NCBI GenBank assembly: GCA_050084515.1
Contig: CM114271.1
Coordinates: 55,676,001-55,740,000, forward strand
Length of the DNA stretch: 64,000 nt
Direction of reading: 5' to 3'
Origin: Blasia pusilla
Lineage: Eukaryota > Marchantiophyta > Marchantiopsida > Blasiales
Shown: one piece after another, positions 20,963 to 33,789 of the stretch
Position numbering within the stretch: the stretch's first letter is position 1
How the letters are laid out: each line of letters starts with the position of its first letter
The notes under the pieces: generated by a model
What the model was told of the DNA's origin: nothing
Seen by the model: only the letters and a program-made list of their open reading frames with translations
The model's database searches: none
Made by a program: the position numbers and the translations under genes

Positions 20963-23900
20963 ATGGTGCTCTTCAAGTTTAGAGTGAGAGATATGATAAT
21001 AATTGCCTTGTGCGCTGCTTTAATAGCTTTGCCGTATTTTCTCTTGATGCACACTCCTACAATGGTGTTCCTGCACGGCGTCATGAATCATCTTGCGGTG
21101 ATCGAAGGCGAATACGAGGACGCGGATCAGCCGAATGCATCAATTTTGAGGGTATGATCTCGTTCACCGTCTACCATATTTGCGCACATGGATTGTTGCC
21201 GTGAGCAAAGTTCTGCAAAGACTTGGCATCAGGCTGTCCCGATTCGTAAAGAACCTGCATTGCCCGCTTGGCGCTTGAAGGGGTTTTCCCCTAGTGTGTA
21301 GCCAGCTGTTGCCTATTCCTTCGTTGGTCTCCGGTCTACCATTAGCGTATTTGCATCCGTTGTGACTTCGAAATTTGATCGGCGACAAGTGGACTTAGCA
21401 TGGAACCGAGGTGAGTAGATCAGCTTTGACCATAATCAGGCTTGATACTGGGCCATTGATACTCCAGCAGATCTTCATACTGGGGTTACTACCTTCCTCG
21501 ATTGGGTCCTAAAGTTCCACTGAGAAGCACCTCAACCTCTTCAGGTTCCGGAGGTACTTCAAAGAGTGATTATGTCCCCTGAGACTGCAACTTACGAAAT
21601 GTTTGTAGACCGCTGGAGACGATGCGCCAGTTGGTTGTTCTGCCTTTTTTCTACAAAGTCTGCCCACATTATGTCGGCTGAGAGTTGACCAAGATGAACG
21701 CCATCCTTTCTCAGCGTTAGTTTCCCACGGCTCTATAACCAGTCAGAGGAGGAATCAATGTACTTTTAGGGTGGGTTATCATCCCTCATTCTGTTAAACA
21801 GCGGAGGGTTCGCAAAATGTATACAATAAGCCGACTACCAAGTTTGGATCCTGACTTGATCAGGGTCTGTCCTATTGAAGATTAAAGTCCATCGTCTAGT
21901 ATTTTTGAAGAGGGAGCGCTTGCCTCCAGCAGCTGCGAAAGTGTAATCAGCCATCTTCGAGCTTGAGAACCCTGGTGAATGTACTTGACAGTCACGTACA
22001 TGCACGCTGGGGATTCTGGTCTTCTCGCATACTACACTTTTGATCTGCTGGGATCTATTCGACCAGTTGAGCCAGCTAACCATTGAAACACTTGAGCTCG
22101 AGCCAGCTAAGTTTTGAAACACTTGAGCTCAAGCCAGCTTTCTCTGCTGAGTGGTAGAAATCAACAAAGTGCAGCTCGGCTTCGATGATAAGAATAATAT
22201 TACAATCAAGCACGAGACCTCAAGGATGTAGGTAGTGTAAAGATTCTTAGTGCCAATCTTTCTGCTATCTGTAAATATGGTCCATAATCTTGTTGAATTT
22301 TCGGACAATGATTGTGGTGCTACATGAGACGAATCTTGAACGTCTCATGGCAACAGTTTTGCAAATTCGTTATCCAACTCTAGCACATGAAGGAAGGTGC
22401 TTCTTCTGTTTCCCTCGTAATTTCTTGAGTTTGGACACACCATGATCTGAGGAATTCGGGTTTGGCCATGTACCGCAGGGCACTGAAGCATAAGACATTG
22501 GGAACTTTCTGTATACATGCAGTATAAACTTCCATGTTTATACTTGAATTCTAGTACCCTAGGTCTGCTGAAGTTCCATATGTCTTCGTTGGTACAGATC
22601 GTACTGTGAATTAGATGAACTGCCTAAGTGGACACACTGATGAAGTGGTTTGCTTGTTTCTATGCAGCCTATGGAAATAGAAACAGAATCACTCACACGA
22701 GCAACAAAAGAAGCGATAGTACCACCACCACCGAAGGTGAAATAGCTCTTCTTACTGGGTTACTACTGGGGTTGCTTGAGTTTGCTTATTTCAAGCATTA
22801 GTCCTTCATGCGTACAGGCGGCGAACGCATGCATACATTGATGTATCTGCACTTTAGGACATTGTGGGTGCTGAAGTTTCCTTGCATCTCTCCTGGGACA
22901 GCTGGTTTTATGAATTTGTCTGATTGCCTAAGTTAAGATATGTGATTAGCTGGTTGTGGTTCAGCCCACAGGAACAGAAGGAGAACCACCCACTCCAGCA
23001 ACAGTGACAGTACCACCCCTACCAAAGGTGATGTAGCTATCCTTATTGGTTTAGATTTTGTTTTCTTGGATTCGCCTAATTCAATTTGTTCATTCCTTAA
23101 TGTTTACAGGTGATCAAAACTTGTCTACATGCCGGTACACTCTAGAACTGTTTTTGTGCTGGATTTTCCGTGTGTCTTACTCGTGATGGTTGGTTTTGTG
23201 AATTACTCCGATTGCCTATCTCTATTTCCTTTCTGACAACTTACTCAACAAGGATGCTGTGTCTTCCGAAGGAGGTCCTGGTGTGATTGTGGAAACGGTG
23301 AGATGGGTTGGTTAGACTATAGTTGTTGGCAAGTAATTCACTTTCCCTCGCCATTCCTAGCAAATTCAGTCATATTTATTGCAATGTAGTGTGAAATCTG
23401 ATGTCTGTCTCATTAGTTGCAGGTTTTTGAGGAGCTTCCTGGTCTACTGGACATTTTGGAAAGGACTGCCATGCCAAATAAGACACTGATTATCACGACA
23501 TTGAACTCAGCCTGGGCTAAAAACAACACTATGATTGATCTTTTTCTTCAAAGTTTTATAGAAGGAGATGGAATTGTACACCTGCTGGATCACTTGCTGA
23601 TTGTTGCCTTGGATCAATTAGCATATGACCGGTGTACAAAGATCCATCACCACTGCTATCGCTTAGAAACAGAGGGAATTGATTTTGCAGCAGAAAAGTT
23701 CTTCATGAGTGATGATTATCTGAAAATGATGTGGAGGAGGATTGACTTCCTGAGGATCGTGCTTGAACTCGGATACAACATGCTTTTTTCTGTAAGTCTT
23801 CTTTTTGAGTTCAGATTCTTGCACTTCAGTTTGTAGGCTTTTTTTTTGTCATGTTGGAATTTGGTATCATGAAGAAACTATGGAATATATACCCTACTTC

Positions 23901-24803
23901 CCACTTGTCCCTATGCTTTGTTCCAGGGAATGGTGAAGGGGAAATGTCTGTGCCTAGATCTGGGAACTGAGAAGTAGCTATAGTTTATAGGTTTCTTGCA
24001 CACATACAAAAGGTGCTGTCAGCACTTGAACACCAAGTACCAGTAGTGCATCCTCATAGCGAACCTTAATATTTTAGAGAGATAGGCCGACTTTAGGTGT
24101 CCTTAGCTGAGGTCTACCTACCATGTCCTCTCATGTTGTCAAGATGGTTGTGGTGCTTCCCTTTACAAGATCTTTGTGCAAGTTGTATTATTTAGTGAGC
24201 AAGAAGCAGTTATTTTGGTCCCTCTTGTGGCCTCAGAAACCCAATCGTGAGTGCGGAAACTCAAGAGTATCATTCTTGAACTCTAAATATCTCATGGTTT
24301 GCTTGCAGGATGCTGACATCATGTGGTTTAGGGATCCCTTCCCACATTTGTCGAAAACAGCAGATTTTCAAATTGCGTGTGATCATTTCAACGGGGATCC
24401 AACAGACATGAAAAATTTTCCCAATGGAGGGTTCGTTTTTGTTCGCTCTAACAATGTCACCATCAATTTCTATAAGTTTTGGTACAATGCTCGCAATAAA
24501 CATCCTGGAAGACATGATCAGGACGTCTTCAATGTTATCAAGAATACAAGGCCCTTTGCCAGATTGGGGCTGAAGGTGGAATTTCTTGACACAGTTTACT
24601 TCGGAGGTTTCTGCGAGGTATCTCAAGATTTTGAAAAAGTATGTACCATGCATGCAAACTGTTGTACAGGGCTCGAGAGGAAGCTGATTGACCTAAGGCT
24701 CACAATTGCTGATTGGAGGAGGTTCAGAGCCATGACACCAGAAGTGAAGAGGACAAAGAGAACTTTTTGGCAGGCTCCAAGAGAGTGCTTAAATTCTTGG
24801 TAA
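20963..24803 (+). CDS. Golgi-type nucleotide-sugar transferase (plant Nucleotid_trans/DUF271, GT77-like), six exons
   Basis: Join of 20963..21151, 22668..22736, 22965..23027, 23253..23297, 23423..23791 and 24309..24803; all introns are GT-AG and phase 0, giving about 409 residues. An upstream in-frame ATG at 20864 would add 33 basic residues. Exon 1 has a signal-anchor helix (MIIIALCAALIALPYFLL), so the protein is probably type II, lumenal in the Golgi. Exons 2-4 encode a Pro-rich stem. Exon 5 starts the catalytic fold (LIITTLNSAWA, FFMSDDYLKMMWRRIDFL), and exon 6 begins with the DxD metal/sugar-nucleotide motif DADIMWFRDPFP, followed by PNGGFVFVRS, HDQDVFN and CTMHANCC, all characteristic of plant proteins such as At4g15970. 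No stop or frame break interrupts it, so it looks functional. Donor sugar and acceptor cannot be told from sequence. It is the only apparent host gene in the window. Confidence 0.85.
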
Positions 24804-26604
24804 TTGGACGAGCTCTCCTCTTTGGAAGAGGTTAGACCTAGCTTTTGATAGGTGTGTGCGTGGATCAAACGATTACAACCTTGGGAGAAGCTGGTGTTTC
24901 AAGATCCCACCATTCTTTGCCACAAATACTATGTCTGTGGTACGTAGTTGTCATCAGATGTGTCTTTTATGCTGACAAAACTCTAAAGCCTGAAATCCCT
25001 TTCCCATATTCTGATGGAAAATTGCCGTCCTCCAGGATGTGAACAATAATCCTTGCAGCATGGAGACTCCCTTACAAACGCAGGACCATGTATTGTACAT
25101 ACTAGCCAAATATATGAGCACCAGTAGCAGGTATAAGGCTGATTAGCATTCCCGGTCCAGTGAAGATACTGTTAACTTGGCTGTAGGATCCGTAGAAAGC
25201 CAAGGACATGGGAACCAGGTGGTGGTCATAATCCTCCAGAGCTGTATGTACGGAGATGTTAGTTTACTTGTGTCATGCAAGTTCAGCATTATAATGAGTG
25301 TAAATCTGTATGTCGTGTGTCATCAGGAAAAAATTGGTCCCATTCTTTTTTCTCGAATATCATTGGAGTCTGGTTTTTCTATTGTTGGTGAAGCATTGGG
25401 ACCTGACTTTGAATTTTTCCAGTTTCCTACGCCCTTGCAAACTACGTTTCATGCAGCAAAAGTAATGAGGTACATTGAAAATTGATTACACGCCTCTAGT
25501 AGTACTGTGCATTTCCTGCTGATTGACATATTGCTGGTGCACTGCCCATTGATAGAGTTGGATGCCAGAGAGGAGGCGGGCATATAGGCGGCAAGGTTGT
25601 GACCTCCCATTGAGTAGAGATTTCGAGTGTGATTTGATCATCCAACCCAAAGGAAATGCAAGCAGGGGCAGTTCTAGTCGTCTTTAGATGTGTCTTTGAA
25701 GTGGATTATACAACCCTGTTACTTTATCTTTGGTTTGAGAGAGGCTAAAAGCAGGATTTGTTCGATTTCCTTGCAACTTGGTATTCCATGGGCAGGATTG
25801 AAATGGAAGTGAAACCTGCTCATTGTTGTCCAGAAATTGTGGACCTGAGAGAGTAGGTTGAAAGTTCCAGTCACTCAAGGATCAGATCTTGTAAACTGGG
25901 AGTAATAGGCGTGAACTAATGTCTCACAGTATATCTCACTTCCTGCCATGAGGTTGTCTTCCACTTATCTGGTCTTCTGTTCATCCCGTTTTGTCTCCCT
26001 TCCTTAAACTTGGGGTTGTACTGTTTTCTCTTGTCCTTCTGTCACCAGTTCCTAAGATCCCATGAATATGGAGCTGAGTTTTTATCTATTTTATCCTTGC
26101 AATGTCTCTGGGTCACAACTCACGAACAGGGGCAGGATTGACCTTCGAACCCGGCTCGTTTTTTCTCTGATGGAGTCTTTCCAAAAGGATTAAATAGCAT
26201 GGTTAGTGTGGTTGAGAGTTGGCGTTCCTGAAGACACTACATTTCTTTTTCATCTTTGAGTTTGTGCATCTCCCACGGTACCTGTCTTGTTGTGATCTTA
26301 GGTAGTAAGGGAGTTGTCGGACTCTTGATAATTGAACCTTAGTTTCCATATTGGAAGCATTCCAACATGCAACAAGTGGTGCCTCAAGATACATTTTATA
26401 CCCTTCTTGGCTGTCTCACCCTCAACAACAGTCTGATTTGTTCATGGTTTTGGAAGAACCTGGAAAGTCTCTCATAGAAAAGCGTGTGATATGTGTACCA
26501 GATAGAGGTTTCGGCAACAGCCAGGAACAATCATGCAGGAGGCAGTCGGATAGGAAGATACGGTCTCTCGTTTTCCTCTTCCGGGTCAAACTTCTTCGAG
26601 GAAC
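24804..26604. other. Downstream of the glycosyltransferase gene, no further gene recognised
   Basis: Probably 3' UTR followed by intergenic DNA. An open stretch of 102 codons at 25177..25485 has no recognisable domain and is interpreted as chance. At 26605 the sequence changes abruptly to the truncated transposase copy 2. Confidence 0.5.
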
Positions 26605-28445
26605 TGTCCTTGCAGCGTTGGAGTAGAGTGACATGCTCTGTCTTCTTATTCTCCTTGATGCAAGATTTGGTGTACCGAGTCACAGACTGTTGCCAATGGA
26701 AAGCATCCAACCTTTCCCTCTCCGGTTAAACCTCTCCGGTTAAACCTTTCCACCCTAGAACACTTCCCGGATAGCAATCCACCCAGGTTGTGTATTGTCC
26801 GCCATGAACCCATAAATTTCCGGAGGTGGCCTTTTGTTTTCCTTCACCACCTCTTCAAATTGCCAACGTCTTCTGCCTTTATTTCACAGACAAATATAGT
26901 TTTGAGTCCCTTCTCCACATGGTCATAAGCGTGAGCACCCATCGTCAACCATCCGTTCAGCACTCTGTAGCAAATATCAAAGCTTACCCAGCTCCCGTAA
27001 AGATCTTCCCCTTCCCTCATTCGATCTATAAAATCGAGGCCACTCGACGGATCTGTGGTTGACATTTTGAAGACATAGGCCCTGGATCCCTCGCCTCCTT
27101 GGCCCATGAACTGACATCTCTGAATGAATGGAAATCTGGAGTTGGCCTTGATTCTGGCGATGGCATCCATTTCGGCCGTCTTTCCATCCAGAACTCGTAT
27201 ATGACGCAGCAAATTCTGGAAGCATTCAGGATCAGCAAGAAATGCGAGATTTTCCCAGAGTTGTTTCTCCTCAACCGTCGTGATCTCGCCCTGTCGAGGG
27301 ATTCCAAGCAAGTGTTCACAAATTTGTGATGCCGTTGTGAGCTTGATCACTCCGGGCTTTGAACCCGGAGAGTTTCTGTAGACCTCGGCTACTTTCTTCG
27401 CCACATCCTCCTTGATGTGTCTTTGAATTGCATCGGTCACAGGATGAGTGTGGGAGCCAACATGGACAGCCAGCCTTGTATACTCTGACGTGGAGCCCAA
27501 GTCGTGGACAATGAAAAATATGTATGTAGGACACGCTCCAACGCGAAGGCGATGCGACAATGAGGACATCGATGGCCTCCGGCGGTATGGTGGCACCGAC
27601 CTCGTATGGAGTTTGCATTCTTGGGAGGGAATTGTGAGCGTATTGACTCGCCCGTTGCGCTCTAGATACGGGCATGGTGGACTTCTACACTCCAAGGCTC
27701 CCACGCATTGGCGGCGGGAGACAATCCAGGACCATCTAGAATTGAAGCACTTTGGTCCGTTGAAGCCTGCACCATCGATGACAATTAGACTTTCGTCCAT
27801 ACCCTTCAGCGCCCTCCATCCTTCTTTTGAGCGGGAGAGCGGCAAGTGGAGGCAACTCAAAAATGCAATTACCATCGTACGTGGGTAGCAACTCGTCGAC
27901 AAGAATGTGCTTGAACATTTTCAAGGGCGTAGACGAAAGCAAACTATTGCCGATACTCGCAAGAGGACGAGTAGGCGGACAGAGGGCCGATTGGTGTCCA
28001 GATCCACCGAGGTTGATAACATCCGGAATCTCTTCAGAAAAAAACATTGTTATGAGCGTGCGGTTGGAGTTGAAGCCGGATCTGCAGAGCTTGGAGTTGC
28101 AAACGAGAGCTCGGAGCACTAGGAAATTCTAGACCGTCTACTTGGGAAACAGACGAGGTCGAGGGCGGGCCGTAAACTCTGTATTGACCATTTGGTAGAG
28201 GTAGGAGATTCCATACTTTATGGTCTCGAGGTCACCGGGTGGACTGTCTCACCTATTATGTCTTCCGTCACTGTCCACCCTAACATCTTTGGATACAAAG
28301 ATGGTTCCAATTGGAGAAGAAATCGAAGCAGAAGAAAATTTTCATCCACTTTGCTATGAAAGACTCATGAGCTTGGGGTCGAATGATTTCGATTGAGGAA
28401 GGGCCGCGGATGAGCGGCACAAGTGAGCTTAACATAATTATCCAT
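26605..28445 (-). pseudogene. DDE/SWIM transposase, copy 2 (3' truncated)
   Basis: Starts at an ATG (28445, MDNYVKLTC), matching the start of copy 3 (MDTYVKFTC). The first 110 codons are broken by stops and shifts; from about 27902 the minus strand stays open for 352 codons, the best-preserved catalytic stretch of the family. Visible blocks: FKHILVDELLPTYDGN (in another frame, about 27900), the Cys-rich finger (CVGALECRSPPCPYLE), HVGSHTHPVTDAIQRHIKED, GSWVSFDICYRVLNGWLTMG and the region up to VEDVGN. A frame change follows near 26850. Similarity ends at about 26605, before the W-rich helix and SWIM finger. The Asp in VSFDICY and the one in the ADNAQ block are candidates for the first two catalytic residues, by position only. 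Confidence 0.65.
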
Positions 28446-28530
28446 TCCAAGAAGATTCCAACGGAGGAGGAGAATGAGAATGAGAATGAGAATGAGAATT
28501 TTTAATTTATAGTGAATAGGAAAACAGATA
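28446..28530 (-). promoter_or_regulatory. Putative promoter of transposase copy 2
   Basis: On the minus strand CTATTCACTATAAATTAAA (28502..28520) contains a TATA-like core about 60-70 bases before the ATG. The same words, CTATTCACTATAAATTAAA, occur at about 38988..39006 upstream of transposase copy 3, followed in both by an ATTCTCATTCTCATTC-type microsatellite (28470..28500 here). Conservation between copies supports a shared promoter or 5' leader. Confidence 0.55.
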
Positions 28531-28689
28531 CTCCTCGATGATTTTTCGACAAGATGAATTCGTGGGTGACATTGTTCGACACAATGGATCCATTCAGTAA
28601 CACATTCAATTCTGTTGCAATATGTTACCGGATTTGGGAAGGTGAGGGTTGCGATCACACTTGGAACCGTCTGAGTCCTGGTAACTTAA

Positions 28690-29245
28690 AATTACCCGGC
28701 TAACGAAGTCAGCAACCCGTCGGCATCGGACGGGTTGCACGCTTCCGCTAAACATTGTCGAAGCGAGCAACCCGTCGCTCTCCGACGAGTTGCTCGGATA
28801 CCGCTCCTTCTTGCCTGAAGATGCCGGAGGCGTGCAAACCGTCTGATCCCGACGAGTTCTGCCGGTGCATCGCCTTTTAGCCCAAAGACGGCAAGGCGTG
28901 CAACCCGTCGCCCTCCAACGGGTTGCGCAAGGGCCTTGCTTTGTGGTGCAGCCAGCCAGACTCGGACGACTTGCACGGGAAGCCCTCGTTCTTAACCCTT
29001 GATGAGGGAAGCGTGCAACCCAACGGTCTCCGACGGATTGCCCAAGATACGTCTCGTTCCCGTCCCAATCACGGCGGAGGCGCGCAACATGTCGGTCTCC
29101 GACGGGTTGCGCGGGTACCTCGCGTTCTTTTCCGAAGACGACGGAGGCGCTCAACCCGTGGGTCTCCTACGGGTTGCTCGCGCACGTGGCGACGTACCCA
29201 GGATGGCGGATCCGCGCAACCTGTCGAACTCCGACGGGTTGCCAT
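28690..29245 (+). repeat. Palindrome array in the intergenic region between the divergent genes (copy A)
   Basis: Nine palindromes of the GCAACCCGTCG-N5-CGACGGGTTGC family, spaced about 60 bases. Several have the centre GGTCTCC or its complement. They occupy the stretch between the transposase start (28445) and the methyltransferase-like gene start (29593), where binding could affect both promoters. Confidence 0.85.
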
Positions 29246-31360
29246 TTTTCACGTCCGGACTTCCGTAACATCCGGCACGACGACGGGACCCAACGGTCAG
29301 CCCAACGGCTAGAAAAGTATAAATAGGGCAGAAATCGCTCATTTCCGGTTTCTCATTTTGCGATCTTCATTCCTCACTCTCCCGCGCAGCAGCTGATCAG
29401 ATACGAAGGGGCATTTCACACGGCGACACATCGCGAGTCGATAGGAGGGAATGAGAGCAAGACGGTTCGACCGAGCGATCGCGGGACGATTCGAGCTACC
29501 CATCAAGGCGATTCGAGCTCCCATCTCGACATCAGCAAGGCGACTGATCAAGGGATTCGTCATGGACATAGGTGGAGGCATTTCCGGAAAAAATGACGAG
29601 GAAAAAATCACAAGCCAACAAGTCTGGGAGCTTCACTCGGAAGTCCATTAGGACTCCTGCGTCAGCTTCTCCTGGGCCTCGTTCGGCGAATGAAATTAGG
29701 CAGCAGGAAATCGAGGAGCGGGAAAGGGAAGCGGAGATGCACAACCAAGTGCTTCTTGCGAGACGTGTTCAAGAGGCGCTAGATAAACAAAATGCAGAGG
29801 CTGAGACGTCGCAGGCCTTGAAGAAAAGGATCGCCGACGAAAAGAGAGAAAAGAAGCGTCTGGACGCGTCGGTGAGGAGGGCAGAATTGGCTAAAGCGAG
29901 GAGGGAAAAAGCGATAGCCATTGACCATAGCCCAGCCCGTACAACTGCAAGTGTTGAGATGCGGGAAATGTCCCCCACGAAGTCGGGACACAATCAACAT
30001 AGTGGAAACGCGTCAGAAGTTGAAATCGATGACGACGAGGTCATGAGGACCGCCAGCGTGGAGATGGTGGACATGGCCGAAGAAGCCGGAGAGCGGTCAT
30101 TCTCGACTCCAAGCCCGGCGGAGGACATCAACCTCTATCGGATCGACGAGTTCCCAGTCGATTTGCCAGCTTCTGTCTCAGACAAGTTAGCCGGTCAAGA
30201 AACTGACCCCATTTTCGAGCGGGTAAGAGAGTTTCTGGGTTTTTTGAATTATGTGAATTGCAATTCATTGGGATTTCAGTGTAGCTTATTCCTCTTGTCC
30301 CAATTTGTGGTGGTAAAGCAGATGGCACTCATGGAGGGCCCAACGCCCGAGGATTCCACTCTGCCGATTGCGGACAATGGAATACGTCCGCGAAATTCAG
30401 TCCGACGAGGACATCGCGAAGCTAAAACAATGAGCGGCGATAGCATCCTACGTCGACAGCTTTTCTCCCTTCTATGTTCAGCCTTACGACGAGCATGGAA
30501 CCCAAGCTCTGGTTACGGAGGAGGACTTGGAAAAGCTCGACACATTCTGGAGGATGCGAGACCAGGACTTCAGAAGGCAAGTTGAGGGCACGGAATTCAG
30601 CTGGATGAGGAATCTGCATTTCTTCATCTGGGATGGAAATCACAGGTTCATGGCGTGGACCAAGTTTGCGGAGGAGCGGCCCAACTCATTGGAGGCACAT
30701 TTCTGCGTGAAGGCAGTGGTCCTTCACCCATACCCTCATCACATGGCGACGGTGGAGATGGCAATGCATGCCATGAACACGTGAGTATCTTTAACACTTT
30801 CGCAACTCGTCGGACTCCGACGGGTTGCTCGACTGCACGCTTTTTCGGATGTTTTTTTAAGATTGCAACTCGTCGGACTCCGATGACTTGTTTGATTGAC
30901 CATAGATTTAACTAGTTTTTGGCCCAAAGCAAACCGTCCGAGTCCGACGGGTTGCTCGACAGGCCGCCTTGTGAGGATTGTTTTTGAAGAATGCAACTCG
31001 TCGGACTCCGACGAGTTGTTCGAGTGACTGCAGGTTTAGAAGGTTTTTTCCCCAAAGCAAGTCGCCACGTGCGCAAGCAACCCGTCTGAGACCGACGGGT
31101 TGAGCGCCTCCGTCGTCTTCGGACCAGAACACGAGGTACCCACGTAACCCGTCGGAGACCGACATGTTGCGTGCGTCCGCCGTGTTTGGGACGGGAACGG
31201 GACATACCCAGGCAATCCGTCGGAGACCGTTGGGTTGCACGCTTCCCTCGTCAAGGGTTAAGAATGCGGGCTTCCCGCGCAAGTCGTCGGAGTCCGACAG
31301 GTTGCACACTTCATGTAAGCACCACAAGACGAGGCCCTTGCGCAACCCGTTGGATGGCGA
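28920..31360. repeat. Long inverted duplication: intergenic region against intron 2 (copy A)
   Basis: Plus-strand sequence at about 28920..29180 reappears as reverse complement at about 31070..31360. Shared words include AACCCTTGA(T/C)GAGGGAAGCG and the palindromes in the same order. The arms are about 260-290 bases, separated by about 1.9 kb that contains exon 1 and exon 2. A transcript of this locus could fold into a long imperfect hairpin. Confidence 0.65.
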
Positions 31361-31680
31361 CGGGTTGCCCATCAGAGTCCGACGGGTTGCTTGCCTCGAA
31401 ACTGTTTTTGGCCGAAATCAACCCGTCGGATGCAGTCACTCGAGCAACTCGTCGGAGTCCGACGAGTTGCATTCTTCAAAAAACATCCTCACAAGGCGGC
31501 CTATTGAGCAACCCATCGGACTCCGACGGTTTGCTTACCAGGCATTAGCAAATCTGAATGCAATCCGTCGGACTCGGACGGGTTGCATCATTTAGCTCGT
31601 TGCTAGAATCCGACCTTGAGCTTTGACGACCCGTCGGAGTCCGACGGGTTGCAGGAACCCATGTAATTTCCTGACGGGTT
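30800..31680 (+). repeat. Palindrome array in intron 2 (copy A)
   Basis: About 14 palindromes between the donor AACAC|GTGAGT at 30780 and the acceptor GTGCAG at 31696. Many are near-perfect, with centre GGACTCC or GGAGTCC, for example at 30803..30829 and 30992..31017. Three copies at about 31087..31230 carry GGAGACC and belong to an inverted duplicate of the intergenic region. Confidence 0.85.
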
Positions 31681-33789
31681 GAGTTTGGATGTGCAGGATT
31701 GTATCGGAGGGGAATGTCACCACCACCGATCCTGGATCGGATCGGGTGAGGAAGGTGCTTATGAAGCACCGGGAGAGTCTGAGGGGTTCTTGGCGATGCC
31801 TCGTCAATCAGATACTTGCAAAGGGTGCGCAGATTAAGAAGAAAACTTGGGCAAATAAGTTTATTTCTCAAGATGCAACCGTAACCATCCTTTCTGGTCG
31901 AAGATACAAAGCCGAAGAAAAGCGCGACACTGGAGGTGGAGCGGAGGGAGAAGGTATCTGCGTCTGAGCGCTAAATTCATCCAAGCCGCAGATTCTGCTG
32001 CAACGAAATACACGGGGCGAGCAAGATGCAACGATACATCAAGCATTCTCAACCCCGAACTTGGTCCGGAGTTCTACAAGGAGCCAAGGCGATTATCAAG
32101 CGCCGCCGAAGAGGGATGAAGATCCGCATGGTCGGATTGGGAGAAAGTGTCGCTGGATCGCGTGCATCGGTTTGCGTTGTCCGGGATAAGCGAGTTTAGG
32201 AGGATACGACTGATGAAAATCAGTCTCGAGGGCTCAGAGGCCTAGAAGAGGGCGGCACACCATCCTCCGGGTGTGTCCCATCCAGTGATCTTGCATTGGC
32301 TACGCGAATGGTTGTTTTGGGACGCGTTGCGGGTAATCGGGAAGTCCGTGCTGGACGGTCTGCAAGCGGAGCTCAGAAGATTAAAGCCCATTCCGCCGGA
32401 AGCAAACCTTGAAAGTTCTGGAGATTTCAAGGTTTGGCTCGACGACATCCAGGACAAGCCAACCAAAAACCCAGGATTCAAGACCATGTTCAAGGTTTGC
32501 GTCCTCCCTCAGGCAGATCTTGACGAAGAAGTAGAGGGGAACAAACGGGATCAAGCGAAGAAGAAGCGAGATCTACAGGAGCAGACGGCCGATTCTATTT
32601 GACTAAAAGCTGCCCAACAGATGGTCTTCAGGTACCTCGTCCAGTGTAAGAACGCAGATACGTGGGGAAAATTACCGGTAGCCTTGAAATTGTGGGCTTC
32701 GCCGCCGGATGCAGAGACATTCTCCATGTACGACGTGGAGATGGGGCAGCACATGTCCGATTGGGAGGTGGAGAATTGCCCCATTTGGCTCGACTTCAAC
32801 GACCCTGAAGACATCAAGGATAAGGACTTGCGAGTGCTTCATGATGCAGTGGCCTCAGGACAAGACGACATCCCCAATTTCGTCCAGCCTGAAGACTTCT
32901 TCGGAGGAGATGCAGAAGAGCAGGCCCACGAGACAGCTGAGTTGGCTTCCAAGGTCCCTGACCAAAGACAAATCCACAACGGGTCTCAAAGGCAAGGCGA
33001 GGGGAGGGAAAAATTCAGAGGCCGAGTCTTCCCAAAGAGAGGCTGAAGATTCAAGGCCAGAGGCGGAATCGTCGGGACGAGCGGGGAGAGAGGTCGGACC
33101 AGGTCCTCGGCGAAAAAAACGCCACCAGAATCTGAGGTCACAGAAACCCCAACAAGCCGTCCCTAGGCTAGGGAGAAGCGGAAGCGAGAGGTGCCCGGGT
33201 TGTCCCAAGGAGAATACAGCCCATCATCCTTGGGAAGACACAGACAAACAACGACCCGGACAAGCGTCCTCCTTCAGTTCACTCCTTTCTTGGATGAGTC
33301 AAGAGCTTGATTCTCAGCGTCGACACCGACCATCAAAAAATTGACAACGGCGGGAGGAAGCTCCAACGAAAACGGGCACGCTGCCTGGACGGTGAATGGA
33401 GTGGTCGAAGAGGTTGCGGTGGATCTCTTGATCGCCGATCTGCCCTCGGGGTTGCGACTTTGGGGCGAGAATCCGTCGGACGAGGAACCTGAGTGGAATG
33501 TGCCGCTCTCTTATGACCAGATTGCACTTTTGTTCTCCTTTGCAGACGCCTAACTGAGTGATAGGGGCTGCTTCTTGGTGTTGACTGGAGGGAGCGAGGA
33601 CAAGCTCTTCAACCTCCAGTGCGTCAAGAGGTCGCTAAAGTGGAGGACGGCACAATGGTGGATCATAAAAAACGAGTACCCACTCCGATCCGCGACGAGT
33701 CAGATTCGGGTAAGGCTCAATTCCTGTACTATAATTTCAATTATATTTTAATGATGTGTATAATGAGATTCAATGTGGGTTTTTTTTGT

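Noticed and set aside
24606-24650. A splice donor GAG|GTATCT near 24618 in the last glycosyltransferase exon
   Set aside because: The sequence continues in frame with CTMHANCC, which is conserved in the family at this point, so the exon is read through.
25177-25485. A 102-codon open frame downstream of the glycosyltransferase gene
   Set aside because: No domain, no splice context and no similarity to anything else in the window; judged chance.
28923-31595. Long open frames on both strands over the palindrome arrays, with repeated peptides such as NPSDSDGL, QPVGLRRVA or ATRRSPTGC
   Set aside because: They are translations of the palindrome in each frame. They occur on both strands and in known intron positions, so they are not proteins.
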